64,000 nucleotides of DNA from Cynocephalus volans (GCF_027409185.1 NC_084462.1:28123577-28187576); one strand, 5' to 3'; counted from the first letter of the stretch, positions 34,701-46,010 are shown. Program-made: numbers and translations. The notes: a model not told the origin generated them from the letters alone.

Positions 34701-35840
34701 AAGAATGACTTAGCTAGATACATAAAAGTGAGTACATTGAGTATAAAACCTCATAGGCTGTTTTTAAGGAGAGATTTTCCCAAACCATTTTTTAGGATAT
34801 ATTCCAAACTCTCAGAAAAGTCAAAAAAATAGGTTAAAAAATTTTTTTTGAAATAATGATGTTAAAGGAAATTCCAGATTTGCTGGCTAATCTGGGTTCT
34901 TCGTGTCTTGAACAAAGAATTTGAGGAGACACACCACAGGTGAAAAGCAAAGAGCAGTTTTATTTAGCAAACCAAGAATACACTCTGGAGAAGACGGAGC
35001 AGGCTCAAGCGACAGAGTGGCTCAAGAGCCCCCATGGTTACATTCCTGGGTGTTTAAGTCCTCTTAGCTGGATTCACATCATTTGGTCATTGGTTGACCC
35101 CTGAGTGTAGTCTCTGTCCTATTGGTTAAAGTGATTGGTGCCCTAGGTGGTGGGAGCTCACTGGTCTGAGTGGCACCTAACTCGGGGGCCAGGCAGGGTG
35201 GGGGCTCCCTGTCTGGAATTGTGTCTCCTGTGGCCACTTTTGCGCATGTATATGCTTACACCCTTGGGGAACCGGTTGTATTGGTTGTCCCATTTGCAAA
35301 TAACCAGGTTTCCTCCTCCCCCTCTTGTCTCTATCTAGCTTCCTGCCTCAATGAGCCCCTTAAGCTCACCACCTATATTCAACAATTTGCCTATGGGATT
35401 TAGTTATAGGTATGTATTTATGTATTCATTCATTCATTCGGCTGAACTATTTGAAATTAGTTTGCAAACATCATAACATTTCACTTTCTACGTACTTTAA
35501 ATACTTCGGCTTGCATCTTCTAAAAATACATTCTCTTCAAAACCACAATGCCATTGTCAGACTCAATTCCCAGTATTACCTAATATCCAGTCAATATTCA
35601 AGTTTCCCCAAATGTCTCAAAAAAATATTTTACATTGTTCTGTTGTTGTTTTGATTGCCATGTCAGGATCCAATCAAGGCTTAAGGGCTATGCTTGCTTG
35701 TTCTGTCTCTTCATTCTGTTACTCTAACAGGTAAACCCGCAATTTATTTTGTCCCTGACTTTCTAAAACCACCAGGCCAATGGCCTTGTATAACTCCTAC
35801 TTTCTGGATTTGTCTGTTTCGTTGAAGTGTTATTTAATAC
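34700..35840 (-). mobile_element. old L1-like fragment, inverted, with an LTR insertion
   Basis: Text such as ACCACAATGCCATTGTCA, AATATCCAGTCAATATTCAAG and GCCATGTCAGGATCCAATCA belongs to a familiar old antisense LINE. Interrupted by an LTR-like block at 34,881-35,391. Confidence 0.5.
34881..35391 (-). mobile_element. class I-like LTR, inverted
   Basis: Starts TGCTGGCTAATCTGGGTTC. The minus strand has CTAAATAAAACTGCTCTTTG as a polyadenylation signal (34,952-34,971 on the plus strand). It differs from LTR types A, B and D. Right edge approximate. Confidence 0.6.
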
Positions 35841-35940
35841 CTTCCTCTCAAAATTTTTTTTAAAAAAACCTTCCTCTATCCTCTATATTTCCTATAAATG
35901 GGGAGAGAGCTTAAATGTAAAGGCTCAAATTAAACATTTT

Positions 35941-36028
35941 GGCAGGGCGGTTGGCTCAGTTGGTTAGAGCATAGTGTTACAACACCAGGGTCAAGGGTTC
36001 AGAGCTCCATTCAGGCCAACCAACAAAA
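35941..36028 (+). mobile_element. tRNA-Ile-like SINE
   Basis: ggcagggcggttggctcagt.. ttacaacaccagggtcaagg, then caaccaac and an A tail. Confidence 0.85.
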
Positions 36029-36059
36029 AAAAAAAAACAGGAAAGAAAGAAAAAAAAGG

Positions 36060-36937
36060 CATTTTGATAGGAATACCTCATGGATGGTGTTAAGTACATT
36101 AGTAATAATGCCAGGGTGGCTGCTGGCTCTGGAGAGAGCTTTTTTATGCTGCTGTTGCTGTTGCTAGTTTGCTTGTTTGTTTCTAACACTGAGGGATTCC
36201 TCTGGCAGAGAGCTGGGGACAGCAGGGAGGAAAGAGAGAAAGAGAGGAGGGGCTCGTGTAGATGATGAACGTCCCAGCAGCACGACAGGCTGAGGGGAGG
36301 TCCCTGAGGTTGTGGCTGGTGGACTCTGATGCCCAATGCCTATTTTCACATTTCTTAGTTTTAGTTCTATTTTGAGAACCTTAAGTATTAGATAGAATCT
36401 GCTAACCATGGCAATCTGGAATGTTTTATGTCAGTATTGCTGTAGGGAATGCAGAGAGAGACAGTATCTACATTTGGGGGATGAAGAGGACAGAGAAAAG
36501 TGGAGCAAAATCAAGGAAGAATGAAGTTTGTCCAGAGCAGCAGAACAAAGGATAAGGTTAAGATGGGCCCTTTCCTTGAGGACCAGCAAGCACACTGATG
36601 AGGAGCCTCGTGCTCTGGTTAGAGTGCCACACCCCTCTTAACCCACTTCAGCTGGATATTTTAAGGGGTATTTTTGGTTGTCACCATGACTGAAAATGTT
36701 GTTGATGTCCAGTGGATGTTGGCAGCGCTGTTACACCTGGGAGAGTCCCATAGAAAGAACTGTCTCACCCAAGATGCTATTGAGGAGCTCTGAGTAAGAG
36801 GGTTGATTAGAAGAGGGGCTTTCAAACTTCCTGTCTAAGTGTCAGCTAACAATGTAATGCACACCAAACTGAGAAGATATCCTAAGACCAAAAAACGAAG
36901 CAGGCAACTCCATATGGTTTACAAGGGATTTACTACT

Positions 36938-36969
<32 letters not shown>

Positions 36970-37740
36970 TATTATTGACGGGTGAGTTACTTACAGGGAA
37001 CAGATTGGGCAGAGTATCAATCCGGGTACTGTGCAGCTGCTTTTTCCACAACCAGGGGGGTAGGGAATGGGTTGAATCTTATAAGGGACCTAGAGACAAA
37101 AGTGGAGGAATGCCAAAGAGAAAAAGGCTGCAGAAGTGGAAGATTCCCAGGGCCTCAGAGCCACCTATTTCTTGTCCTTGGGGTTGCTACAGTCATTCTC
37201 CTTATCTTCAGAAGCATAGCATTCTGCTCCTTTTCCTTCCTTGGTTGCTTAGCAACCTGTGTAGGGGAAAGATTGTAACTATTGCAGCCAGAGCTCTGAA
37301 GGCCAGTAGGATAAAGTGAGTTCTGGCCAGCATGCCTACACTTCCTTTAGTGATGAAACCATTTTTTGAACAAATTTCACAGAACCAGGTACGTGGAATA
37401 GAATCACAGTGCTTAAAGCAAGGGTGGCCACTGCTGTTGCCCCACTCCTGGACCCTAAGTCCCCAAAAAACAGTGAAAACCACTGAGCTTAGGGACCTGA
37501 GATCCCAGATGCTTCTGAAATTCCAGTCCCATGGTCACCATCACTCATGCTCTGGGTATCTGCAGGCAACTGGCTTGCCCTGTCAGTCTCAGGCCAGGGG
37601 AGAGCAATGCCCACCTGCTATTATAAGGACTGAAGAAGGCAGAGCTCAGCCAGTGCCTGGCTTATGGCAAGGAGCTTCATAATGTTCATTAACACTGAAT
37701 CTGAATGCCATTTATTCTCTTGAATAAGAAGTACATTTGT
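36060..37740. other. largely unassigned sequence
   Basis: No gene or repeat family recognised except an (ATC)n microsatellite. Several short frames occur, none with recognisable protein character. Confidence 0.45.
36932..36975. repeat. (ATC)n microsatellite
   Basis: Twelve or so ATC/CAT units passing into ATT. Confidence 0.95.
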
Positions 37741-37756
37741 ATGGTAGAAAGAAAAA

Positions 37757-37870
37757 ATTTTTTTTTGGTCACTGGCCTGTACAGGGATCCAAAACTGTAC
37801 AGGGATCCAAACCCCAAACTCATCCATTTCTAAGGCTGTGCTCTAACCAACTGAGCTAAACAGCCAGACC
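37757..37870 (-). mobile_element. tRNA-Ile-like SINE, inverted, with internal duplication
   Basis: Carries a duplicated GTACAGGGATCCAAA near its tail end. Flanks GTATGGTAGAAA and ATGTGGTAGGAAA resemble a decayed duplication. Confidence 0.82.
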
Positions 37871-38063
37871 CATGTGGTAGGAAATTTAAAAGTACAAATG
37901 GTTATACTGTACCTGTCCCTAAGCAGATGGAGGTATCTTCCTTTCCCAGCACATACTTGTTTTTAACCTTAATGGATGCATATTCCTCTTTCTTGCCTCT
38001 TTCCACCTCATAGTCCAGAGATCCCTTCAATCCAGTACAAGAAAATGCTTCCTATTCCTTTCT

Positions 38064-38110
38064 TTTTTGTGTTTTGTTTTTGTTTATGTTTGCTTTGGTT
38101 TGATTGTTTG

Positions 38111-38151
<41 letters not shown>

Positions 38152-38164
38152 GTGGTTGGCCACC
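38064..38164 (-). mobile_element. extremely 5'-truncated SINE: tail plus ~12 bp
   Basis: A T-rich stretch ending in ~38 pure T, then only GGTGGTTGGCCA, the 3' tip of a SINE. Flanked by identical ATTCCTTTCT (38,054-38,063 and 38,165-38,174), so it is a genuine insertion, mostly tail. Confidence 0.8.
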
Positions 38165-38295
38165 ATTCCTTTCTATGTAACTTTTAAAAATGATGATATA
38201 CCCACGTGAAGTGTTATTGAACTTAGGTCCAGCCACCTGCCCCCAGACAAAAGAAAACCACTCAAAAGTCAAATGTTGGTGAAAATGGAAGTCAG

Positions 38296-40087
38296 GACTT
38301 CTGGTCAAGATGGCAGAATAAACGGTCCCCAGCGTCACTCTCTCCCACAATCGACCAATTTATAACCATTAAAAAGCAACAACAGCCAAACTGAGGCCGC
38401 TGAAACTCAGGGGAAGATGAGGAGAGACTTACAGAGTGCATGAAGGGAGGAGAAGCCACGATGAGAGAAAGAAAGGACCGCTCCGACCATTTTGAGCCCC
38501 AATCATTTCAAGGCTGGCCCTGATGACCACATGGAGCAAGAGCTGGCAAAAGCTGCAGCTGTGCCCTTTGTGTGAAATTGCTCAGAGGCTGATGGGAGTT
38601 TGGATGTGCTGTCCCCTCCAAAACTAATGTGGAAATTTGATCCCCAGTGTGGCAGTGTTGGAAACTGATTGAGTCATGGGGGCGGATCCCTCATGAATGG
38701 ATTAATGCTCTCCCTGGAGGAGGGAGGGTTAATGAGTGAGTTCTCGCTCTATTAGTTCCCGGGGAGCTGATTGTTTAATAGACCCTGGCACTTTCTCTCT
38801 CTCTCCTTTCTCTCTCTCTCTCTCTCACTTTCTCTTGCCATGTGATCTGCCTGTACCCACCAGCTGCCTGCCACTTTCCACCATGAGTAGAAGCAGCCTG
38901 AGGCCAGTGCCAGATGCAGCTGTCCCAGAATCATGAGCCAAATAAACCTCTGTTCTTTATAAATTACCCAGTCTCAGGTATTTCTGTTATAGCAACACCA
39001 AAGGGACTAATACAGAGGCTGCAGGGGAGAAGAGGGCCTTGGTGACCCTCAGGCCAGCAAGACCAATAATGGGGTTCCCATGGACCCACATAGGAGTGAG
39101 GGGCCACAAAAACTGAAAAAAGAAGCCACCCAGAGGCCAGTGAGTCATCGCAAGAGACTGGCACACAGTCCATCCCACAGGAAGTGTTTGGAGTGCAGGT
39201 GGTGGGGGAGACGGGCCACTGGGGGAACACTGGGGCACAGCATGGACAGCTGATCTGCCCTCCAATCAGCACAGGACCACTAACTGGAGACTGGTCAGGA
39301 ATAGAGAACAGCAGGGGGTGCAGTTTGCTGAAAAGACTCAGGCCCAGACCAGAGTTTCCGCACAACCCAGGTGTACCAGATCTCACAAGACCCAGAAGAG
39401 CTTACAAGGTCAACTATTAAAACCCGAGCTGCACATAAAGCCTTCCCCAGGGAATCAGCAGCAAAGCAGCAACTTAGCTCAACCACAGGGCTCAAGTCCT
39501 GGTCCCCACAGGAAGTTCCCCCATTTTAGAAGTAACCAAAGGACAACAAATTAGTTCCAGTGCAGAGTTTAAGTGGTAGGAACAGTGAATAATCCAAAAC
39601 AGAACTGAAAGAAAAAACAAAAAACCCACAGATCAGAGACAAAGTTCTGATGTTAAACAGTAAAGGTCTAACACAACCAAGGAACATCTATAAAACCTAG
39701 AAGAATCGGAAGAACCCTGGGCTCCTGAGTCAGTGGGTGGGGAGGGCTGAGGACCTCAACCATGTCCCCCCACATCTGCATCAAGCCGAGCAAGGACCAC
39801 CAGGACACCTTGGGTAGTACCCCAGGCCCCCAGGCCTGGGTGATGGGGGGCCAAGGGCCTCAGCCATGCCTCCCTGACATCTGCATCCTGCCCACCAATG
39901 ACCACTGAGCCACCATCGGAAGCATCCTGGGCTCCCCTGCCAGAATGAGAGGGGTGCCATACACCTCAACCACTCCCCACCCTTCATCCTTCCTCCTTCC
40001 ATCCTATCTCCCTCCCCTTCCCCTCTACCCCTCTCCCTCAACTGCTCCACAACAACATCTTAGAATGTTAATAATAATAATAAATAA
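38296..40087 (+). mobile_element. composite retrotransposon, copy 3 (short 3' form)
   Basis: Starts gacttctggtcaagatggc and carries the L1-5'UTR-like module, then about 2.5 units of the GC-rich repeat (39,700-39,950), the CT-rich module, and the 3' end AACATCTTAGAATGTT with an (ATA)n/A-rich tail. GAAAATGGAAGTCAG (38,281-38,295) recurs as GAAAATGGAAATCAG (40,440-40,454), showing that the whole block arrived by target-primed insertion. An MST-like LTR interrupts it at 38,590. No ORF2-derived module. Confidence 0.88.
38590..39014 (+). mobile_element. MST-type MaLR solo LTR inside the composite element
   Basis: TGATGGGAGTTTGGATGTGC.. GGGGGCGGATCCCTCATGAA.. AAATAAACCTCTGTTCTTTA.. ACTAATACA, 425 bp. 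The perfect 5-bp duplication GAGGC (38,585-38,589 and 39,015-39,019) proves it inserted into the composite element. MST-type LTRs are, to my knowledge, typical of primates and close relatives. Confidence 0.93.
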
Positions 40088-40236
40088 TTTTTTTTTTTTT
40101 TTTTTGTGACCGGTAAGGGGATCGCAACCCCAGGCTGAGCGCACCGGCCATTCCTATATAGGATCCAAACCCGCGGCGGGAGCGCCACTGTGCTCCCAAG
40201 CGCTGCACTCTCCCGAGTGCGCCACGGGGCCAGCCC
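40088..40236 (-). mobile_element. GC-rich tRNA-derived SINE (type iv), inverted
   Basis: T tail, GTGACCGGTAAGGGGATCG, TATATAGGATCCAAACCCGC, CGAGTGCGCCACGGGGCC. Inserted in the A-rich tail of composite copy 3; ATAAATAA recurs on both sides. Confidence 0.88.
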
Positions 40237-40245
40237 ATAAATAAA

Positions 40246-40418
40246 TTTTTTTTTTTTTTTTTTTAAAGAGGACCGGTAACGGGATCTTAACCCTTGACTT
40301 GGTGTTGTCAGCACCACGCTCAGCCAGTAAGCGAACCGGCCATCTGTATATGGGATCCGAACCCGGGGCCTTGGTGTTATCAGCACTGCACTCTCCCGAG
40401 TGAGCCACGGGCAGGCCC
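40246..40418 (-). mobile_element. tRNA-Ile-derived SINE, dimer, inverted
   Basis: Full dimer in the same tail as its neighbour, with CATAAATAAATTTTT on both sides (40,237 and 40,419). Confidence 0.9.
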
Positions 40419-41698
40419 ATAAATAAATTTTTTTAAAAAGAAAATGGAAATCAGCTTTTATTCAGAAATACCAGTGACCTGAGGAGAGATGTTAGGCTCA
40501 CCCATCCATAAACCTGAAGGAGACTGGCCAGACTAAAGCCATCTCCAAGATGCAGGCTTAATGAGGGGTTTTTAAAGAGAGGGATGAGGCAATGGAATGT
40601 GGAATGTGAAAAGCAGGAGGGAGGGGGACGTGAGCAGCAAGGGCTTAATGCAAGGTCTCTCTGAGACTACATCTAGTTTCTACTCCTGTCCTTATCTCAG
40701 GGTCTGGGTAGTACATACAAGTCTGAAGCTTCAGGTTGGCTGGGAAACAACTTTACATTCATGTAAATAATGTCATCTTGCCCCATAACCAAGGTCCAAA
40801 ATGTCAAATAACTGTGGGAACTCAAAGAAATGTACACCAAGAAAAAAAACTGTGTCCTTTAAATTTGCCTACAGTCCATGCAGTTTTAGTTCCCAACATG
40901 ACTTCAGTCCTATTCACTCCAACAACTTCTCCACCGTCAATAGTTCCTTCCATTTGTATGGAATGGGCCACCAACTCATCTTACTGCTTTGAGCTGGGTC
41001 AGGGCGTAGTAGGAGTTAATTTGGAATGGAATTATTTGACATGGTGGACGACATAGCTTCTGGTACCCGGCTGTAGTGGTGGAGGGACCAAGGGCATTTG
41101 CTTATTTATTGTTTTTAACAGTTGATTGACAACAGGTGGCTTACTCAGAGTTAGCAATCTATAGATGAATTGGTACATCAATAGTTTTAAGAACGTACAT
41201 GAATCGTTTGTTTAGGAACAGGATGTCTCATCCAAGTCATGAGCCTCCCCTTCAAGGCTGTGAAACTTTAGAGAACTGCTTGTGTAGACACAACATAATT
41301 TCCCCCTTTTCTATTGAAACATTCCTCATGAAAGCATTGATGACCAATTTCCTGACTGAAAAGGTTTCACTTTTCTTTGTTCAGATCTCTCGTGATGGGA
41401 AGGCTCATACCCAGGTGGTCATGTCCTATGTCCACGGGAAAGATGAAACAGCAGTTACGCCAAATTAGAGCAACATGAAGTGGGTCAGGAACTTAGAAGA
41501 GACATGCTGTTTTATAAACAGTCTTTCCTATTATATCCTGTAATAAGGAGAGAGAAAATTCTTATTGCACTTATGCAAATAACCATATTGCCACAAAAAT
41601 CATAAGGATGTTCACAAACAGTTTTCAAATTTTGGAGCAATCAAATAGGGGGAAAAAAGCAAATGTTTCCATCTTTGTTCATAAAGTACATTTTACCA

Positions 41699-41804
41699 CG
41701 GGCTGACCCACGGCTCACTTGGGTGAGCGTGGTGCTGACAACACCAAATCAAGGGTTAAGATACCCTTACCAGTCATCTTTTAAAAAAATAAATAAATAA
41801 AAAT
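41699..41804 (+). mobile_element. tRNA-derived SINE, monomer
   Basis: Perfect 16-bp duplication AAAGTACATTTTACCA (41,683-41,698 and 41,805-41,820); the tail is (AAAT)n-like. Confidence 0.93.
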
Positions 41805-41878
41805 AAAGTACATTTTACCAAATTGCTCTAAGTTATAGGTAGCTTAAGAGAGACAATTTCTTTAAATCTGGAAAACAA

Positions 41879-41964
41879 TGGTTAGAGTACAGCCTTAAAA
41901 CATCAAGGTCATGGGTTCAGATCCTGTACCAGCCAGCTGCCAAAAAAACCCTATATATATATAT
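41879..41964 (+). mobile_element. tRNA-Ile-like SINE, 5'-truncated
   Basis: Lacks the first ~25 bases; ends ccagccagctgccAAAAAA and a short (TA)n. Duplication AAATCTGGAAAACAA (41,864-41,878 and 41,965-41,979). Confidence 0.88.
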
Positions 41965-42182
41965 AAATCTGGAAAACAAAACACTTAAGAACCAACAATG
42001 AAAGTTACAAAACATTATCTTTACCAGTTATTTAACGTCATGTAATTAATTTTTGCTTTGCTTGATCTTAATTAGCAGTTTTATAAACCCATCAGATTTC
42101 TTTTTACAGTTTTGAAAAACTTTTATTCTGTCTATTGATCTTAAAGTTATTTGAAACCTGTGTTTAAGAGTACTTGTTACAA

Positions 42183-42354
42183 GGGCCAGCCCACGGCTCA
42201 CTTGGGAGAGTGTGGTGCTGATAACACCAAGGCCATGGGTTCAGATCCCTAGATAGGGATAACTGGTTAGCTCCCTAGGGAGAGTGTGGTGCTGACAACA
42301 CCAAGTCAAGGGTTAAGATCCCCTTACTGGTCATGTTTCGGAAAAAAAAAAAAA
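42183..42354 (+). mobile_element. tRNA-Ile-derived SINE, dimer
   Basis: Two units with a slightly altered 3' end (catgtttcgg) and A tail. Duplication AAGAGTACTTGTTA (42,166 and 42,355). Confidence 0.93.
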
Positions 42355-43701
42355 AAGAGTACTTGTTAGAATCTTTTCTGTGAATCTGATTGCAGATGCC
42401 TTTAGAGAAAAATCAAAACTTTTTGCAATTTTACTAAGAATCTAATTAATACTTCCAGAAAATCTTAGTCTAACATAGGGGAAATTCAGTTCTGAATCAG
42501 TGTCTTTTTAATATCAAAGTTCAATCTTTAGAAATAATTAACCAATTCCCTTTTAATTATAGCCAAGTTAATCATGCCCAAAATTCTTTCATAAATTCAC
42601 CCTTCATAAATCATTTTTACTACTTACTCAGACATTCGACAACATGCTTTAGATTTTTCATTTTGTCCTACCCTTCCTACTTCCTAAATAACCAGTCACT
42701 TTGCTCTAGGACAAAATTCATGACACAAGATGCTTTCTCACACAAAAGTATTCTCTTTTCTTTTTAACCTTCCTAACCACAATTACATCTCCATATCCAT
42801 GGCTTTCTTCACATCTCCTCTCTTCTACATAACTGATTTCTTTCTCATCAACAATACCAAATTAGCCTCATGTATCTAAAAATTGTATGATCTAAGATTA
42901 TTCTGTTCAGAACTTTTTTAAAACCTCTAGCAAAGACAAATACAATCCTGTTTGACCAGTAAACCCAGGCAGATAATTCTGAAAACATTTCTCATAGAAG
43001 TCTGATTTTCAAAAAAAAATCTTTTTACACTTTTGTTTCTCCAGTTTCAGTTTCAAGTGAGTTTAGGGTTAAATTCTCAAATATTTACATTTAGCTAGGA
43101 CCGGCTGAATTGTATAAGAAAAACAAAATCTTCAAGTGACCTTGATTTTTTCCCTAACAGTTTTCTGTTTTAACACTTGCAGAATTCTGCACAGATAGAC
43201 AAATTTTGTCCAGAGACTTCACCAATTATAATGCTCTGTTTCTCAAGCTTGCCAGGAGAGACTCAGAAAAACATTTTTTCTTTTTAGTCATCACGTCTTT
43301 ACTGACCAAAAGGCACAAACTTAGTTACTCAAACCCAGAGTTCTCCCAAACAAACAAAATGTTGGCTTTTTCATCCTTAAGTCATTTCTCACACCCCAAA
43401 TGGTACCTTTTAACAAAGAAACGGTGTAGAAAAAGGACTCCCAGAGAAGACTTACCAGCTTACTGGCTCGGAGCCTGTCGAAGCAAAGCCTTCACCAACG
43501 CTGCCTTCCTTCACGAACCACAAGGTGGGGAATCAGTGGTTACGCCGCTGCAAATCAAGTAAAGTCTCCAAGAAATTGAAGTCCCATGGAGGTGGCCTAT
43601 CTCAGGCAGCTGGCCACTGGTGGATCCAGCCAGAAGTTGGGGAGCTAGGCCCCCCACTTGCCTCCTGGCACGCTCAGTTCCTGTCTGAGACTCCCCAAAA
43701 T

Positions 43702-44388
43702 TGATATCAAATTCACAGGTCTAGCTGCCTGCCCCCAGACAAAAGAAAACCACTCAAAAGTCAAATGTGGGCCAGCCCGTGGCTCACCTAGGAGAGTGTG
43801 GTGCTGACAACATCAAGTCAAGTGTTAAGATCCCCTTACCGGTCTTTTTTTTTTTTTAAGTCAAATGTTTGTGAAAAAGGAAGTCAGATTTTATTCATGA
43901 ATACCAGTGACCTGAGGAGAGATGTTACGCTAACCTATCTCTCTGGTAAACCTGAAAGAAAATGGCCAAGCTAAATGCATCTCTCAAAGACTCAGGTTTA
44001 CTGAGGGGTTTTTAAAGAGGGGGATGAGGAAATGGAATAAAGGAAATGAAAAGAGGGGGGAGGGGCACATGAGCAGCGAGTGCTTCATGCTAGGTCTCAG
44101 ATGCAAGGTCTCTGCAAGGCTTTATCTGGTTTCTGCTCCTGTCCTTATCTCAGGGTCTGGGTAGTACATGCAAGTCTGCAGCTTCAGGTTGGCTGGAAAA
44201 CAACTTTACGTTCATGTAAATAATGTCATCTTGCCCCATAACCAAGGTCCAAAATATCAAATAACCATGGGAAAAGAGAGAACTCAGAGAAAGGCTTGGC
44301 AAGAAAAAAAACTGTGTCCTTTTAAAATTTGCCTACAGCCCATGTGGTTTTAGGTCCCAACATGACTTCAGTCCTGCTCACTCCAATA
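43702..44388 (-). mobile_element. 5' LTR type A of the inverted provirus
   Basis: Runs on the minus strand from near TATTGGAGTGAGCAGGACTG (decayed start) to ..TTTGATATCA, with ATGAATAAAATCTGACTTCC as the polyadenylation region. The next internal bases include TGGGGAGTC, about where a primer-binding site would start, but it matches no tRNA I can name. A SINE sits at 43,769. Confidence 0.85.
43769..43857 (+). mobile_element. tRNA-derived SINE, monomer, with an unusual T-rich 3' end
   Basis: Unit ends ccttaccggtcTTTTTTTTTTTT then AAG instead of ..catcttt plus poly(A). Duplication AAGTCAAATGT (43,758 and 43,858) brackets it exactly. Confidence 0.85.
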
Positions 44389-44410
44389 AAAGTGCGCATA
44401 TTATAGGGAT

Positions 44411-44500
44411 GCTGGCCGGGGCACTCGGTTAGAGCATGGAGCTGACAACACAGAGGTCTGGGGCTCCATCCCCGTGCCTGCCAAGTGCCAAAAAAAAAAA
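44411..44500 (+). mobile_element. tRNA-Ile-like SINE, diverged
   Basis: gctggccggggcactcggtt.. gctgacaacacagaggtctg.. ccaagtgccAAAAAAA. Confidence 0.78.
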
Positions 44501-44572
44501 TCATAAGGGGAAACCTCAGTGAATTTTCACAAAGTGAACAACCCCGTGTAACCAGCACCAGATGAAGGTATA

Positions 44573-44665
44573 GGACCAGTCAGCTAGCTCAGTTAGAGCA
44601 CAGCCTTACAGTACTAACATCATGGGTTCAGATCCCCACACATGCCAGCCACCAAAAAAAAAAAA
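44573..44665 (+). mobile_element. tRNA-Ile-like SINE
   Basis: ggaccagtcagctagctcag.. atgggttcagatccccacac.. gccagccaccAAAA. Missing a few bases of the D arm. Confidence 0.85.
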
Positions 44666-44832
44666 GAGAGGCACAAGACTTCAGCCCCCAACACCAGCAT
44701 TGTGTTAACCCAACAGTCATCCACTATCCTGACCTATAACACTAGTTTAGCTTTGCCTGCTTTCGTACTTTATACTAATAGACACATAGACTATGTTCCC
44801 TTTTGTGGGTGGCTTCTTTCAGCCTACATTAT

Positions 44833-44930
44833 GGGGGTGGCTGGTTAACTCAGTTGGTTAGAATGTGGTGCTGATAACACCAATGTCCAGGGCTCCATCC
44901 CTGTAGTGTCCAGCCACCAAAAAAAAAAAA
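44833..44930 (+). mobile_element. tRNA-Ile-like SINE
   Basis: gggggtggctggttaactca gttggttaga.. gtgctgataacaccaatg, cagccaccAAAA tail. Confidence 0.88.
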
Positions 44931-45391
44931 CACATGTCTGTGAAATTCCTCCATACCGTTACATGTAGCAGTAGCTGATTCATTCTCACTCCTGTGTGCT
45001 GCTCCGCTGAACGAATACACGATGATTTATTTCCCCACGCTACTGTTGATGGGTGTCTGGGCGGATTCCAGTGCATATATATTACACACAGTGCTGCTAC
45101 AGACATTCTTCTAAAACATTGTTTTGATAAAATTCTAATAGGTATCCCTGATAAATATGTGCCTGTGGGTGGGCCTCATTCTTTTTCAGGGCTGCACAGT
45201 ACACCGTGTGGATAAACCAAAATTTACAGGTATTCAAATTGCTTCCAACTTTCTGCTGAAATAATCTTGTATATGTATCACTTTCCACAAGTACGAGTAT
45301 AGCCATGTATTGAATATTTAAAGCGGAATTGTGTTTTAGGGAGCTGTGTAAGATTTGTCCCATTACTAAAATAAATGTTAAAACTTTTAAA

Positions 45392-45476
45392 TTTTTTTTT
45401 GGCTGCTGGCTGGTACAGGACCTGGAACCCATGACCTTGCTGTTCTAAGGCAGCACTCTAACCAACTACCAGCCCC
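45392..45476 (-). mobile_element. tRNA-Ile-like SINE, inverted
   Basis: Tail T run, ggctgctggctggtacagg.. cactctaaccaactaccagc. Confidence 0.85.
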
Positions 45477-45479
45477 TGA

Positions 45480-45650
45480 AACCATTCTTTAATCCAACCC
45501 TTTCTCGCAGAGTTTCTCAATGGAGCCACTCTTGGCATTTTGGGTAATCTTCCTATGTGACAGGGCTCAAAGAACTGGATTCATTAAATGCCTATTGCAC
45601 TCCCCAGTCATTGGGAATTTTTTTTAAAAAGTGCCCATACATTTCCCCTA
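45480..45650. mobile_element. possible hAT-Charlie (MER5-like) remnant
   Basis: GAGTTTCTCAATGGAGCCAC and TTGGCATTTTGGGTAAT recall MER5-type DNA transposons. Weak. Confidence 0.3.
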
Positions 45651-45859
45651 CTAGGAAGAGCAGTACTTCCCCTACTGGGGACTACTGTTATAACCAAGGC
45701 AAGAATTTCCTCACCAGCACTCTTGATTCATATTCTGCCTGTTGAAACACCTCCCGCGATGGGGATCTCACCACCTCACCAGACAGCCCCTCCATTTTCA
45801 GACGGCTTTGATCACTGCCCAGTCCTTCCTCCTCCTGCATCTGCCAGCCATTATCCAAG

Positions 45860-46010
45860 TTCAATTCTCTCAACACGTGGATGGTAAATATTCCCCTCTT
45901 CAGCTTCAGGAGTTTCTCTTCTCCTGGCTAAAACTACTTGGCTCTTTTTAATTTTACATGTAGGACATGGTCTCCAGGCCTTTCAATATACTGGAAATGA
46001 GCTTCATTTT
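45860..46010 (-). mobile_element. CR1/L3-like LINE fragment, inverted
   Basis: CCTCTTCAGCTTCAGGAGTTTCTCTTCTCCTGGCTAAA-type text followed by GGACATGGTCTCCAGGCC matches the antisense 3' region of CR1/L3 elements. Confidence 0.45.

Larger units (their letters stand above)
38212..40924 (-). mobile_element. 3' LTR type A of the inverted provirus, with nested insertions
   Basis: LTR sequence runs 38,212-38,295 and 40,440-40,924. Between lie a composite retrotransposon, an MST-like LTR and two SINEs. The provirus being inverted, this left LTR is its 3' one. Confidence 0.85.
40925..43701 (-). mobile_element. internal region of the inverted provirus
   Basis: On the minus strand it parallels 13,450-17,790 of the sense ERV: for example 42,650-42,870 with 15,680-15,880, and 43,300-43,400 with 13,500-13,580. 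The purine tract AAAAGGGGGAAATTATG lies at 41,299-41,315, about 380 bp inside the 3' LTR. No long frame encodes retroviral proteins. Confidence 0.7.
38212..44388 (-). mobile_element. defective ERV provirus with type A LTRs, inverted
   Basis: Two type A LTRs in the same inverted orientation (38,212-40,924 including inserts, and 43,702-44,388) bracket 2.8 kb of internal sequence homologous to ERV segments A/A' at 6,550-17,600. Outer flanks GAAG and AAAG match at 3 of 4 bases, consistent with a 4-bp target duplication. The internal part lacks recognisable gag, pol or env, so it is a deleted, non-coding provirus. Confidence 0.75.
44501..45391 (-). mobile_element. old L1 3' region, inverted
   Basis: Antisense L1M-type text: CACAAAGTGAACAACCCCGTG, CACTATCCTGACCTATAACAC, GTAGCAGTAGCTGATTCATTC, CTACTGTTGATGGGTGTCTGG. 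Carries SINEs at 44,573 and 44,833. Confidence 0.75.
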
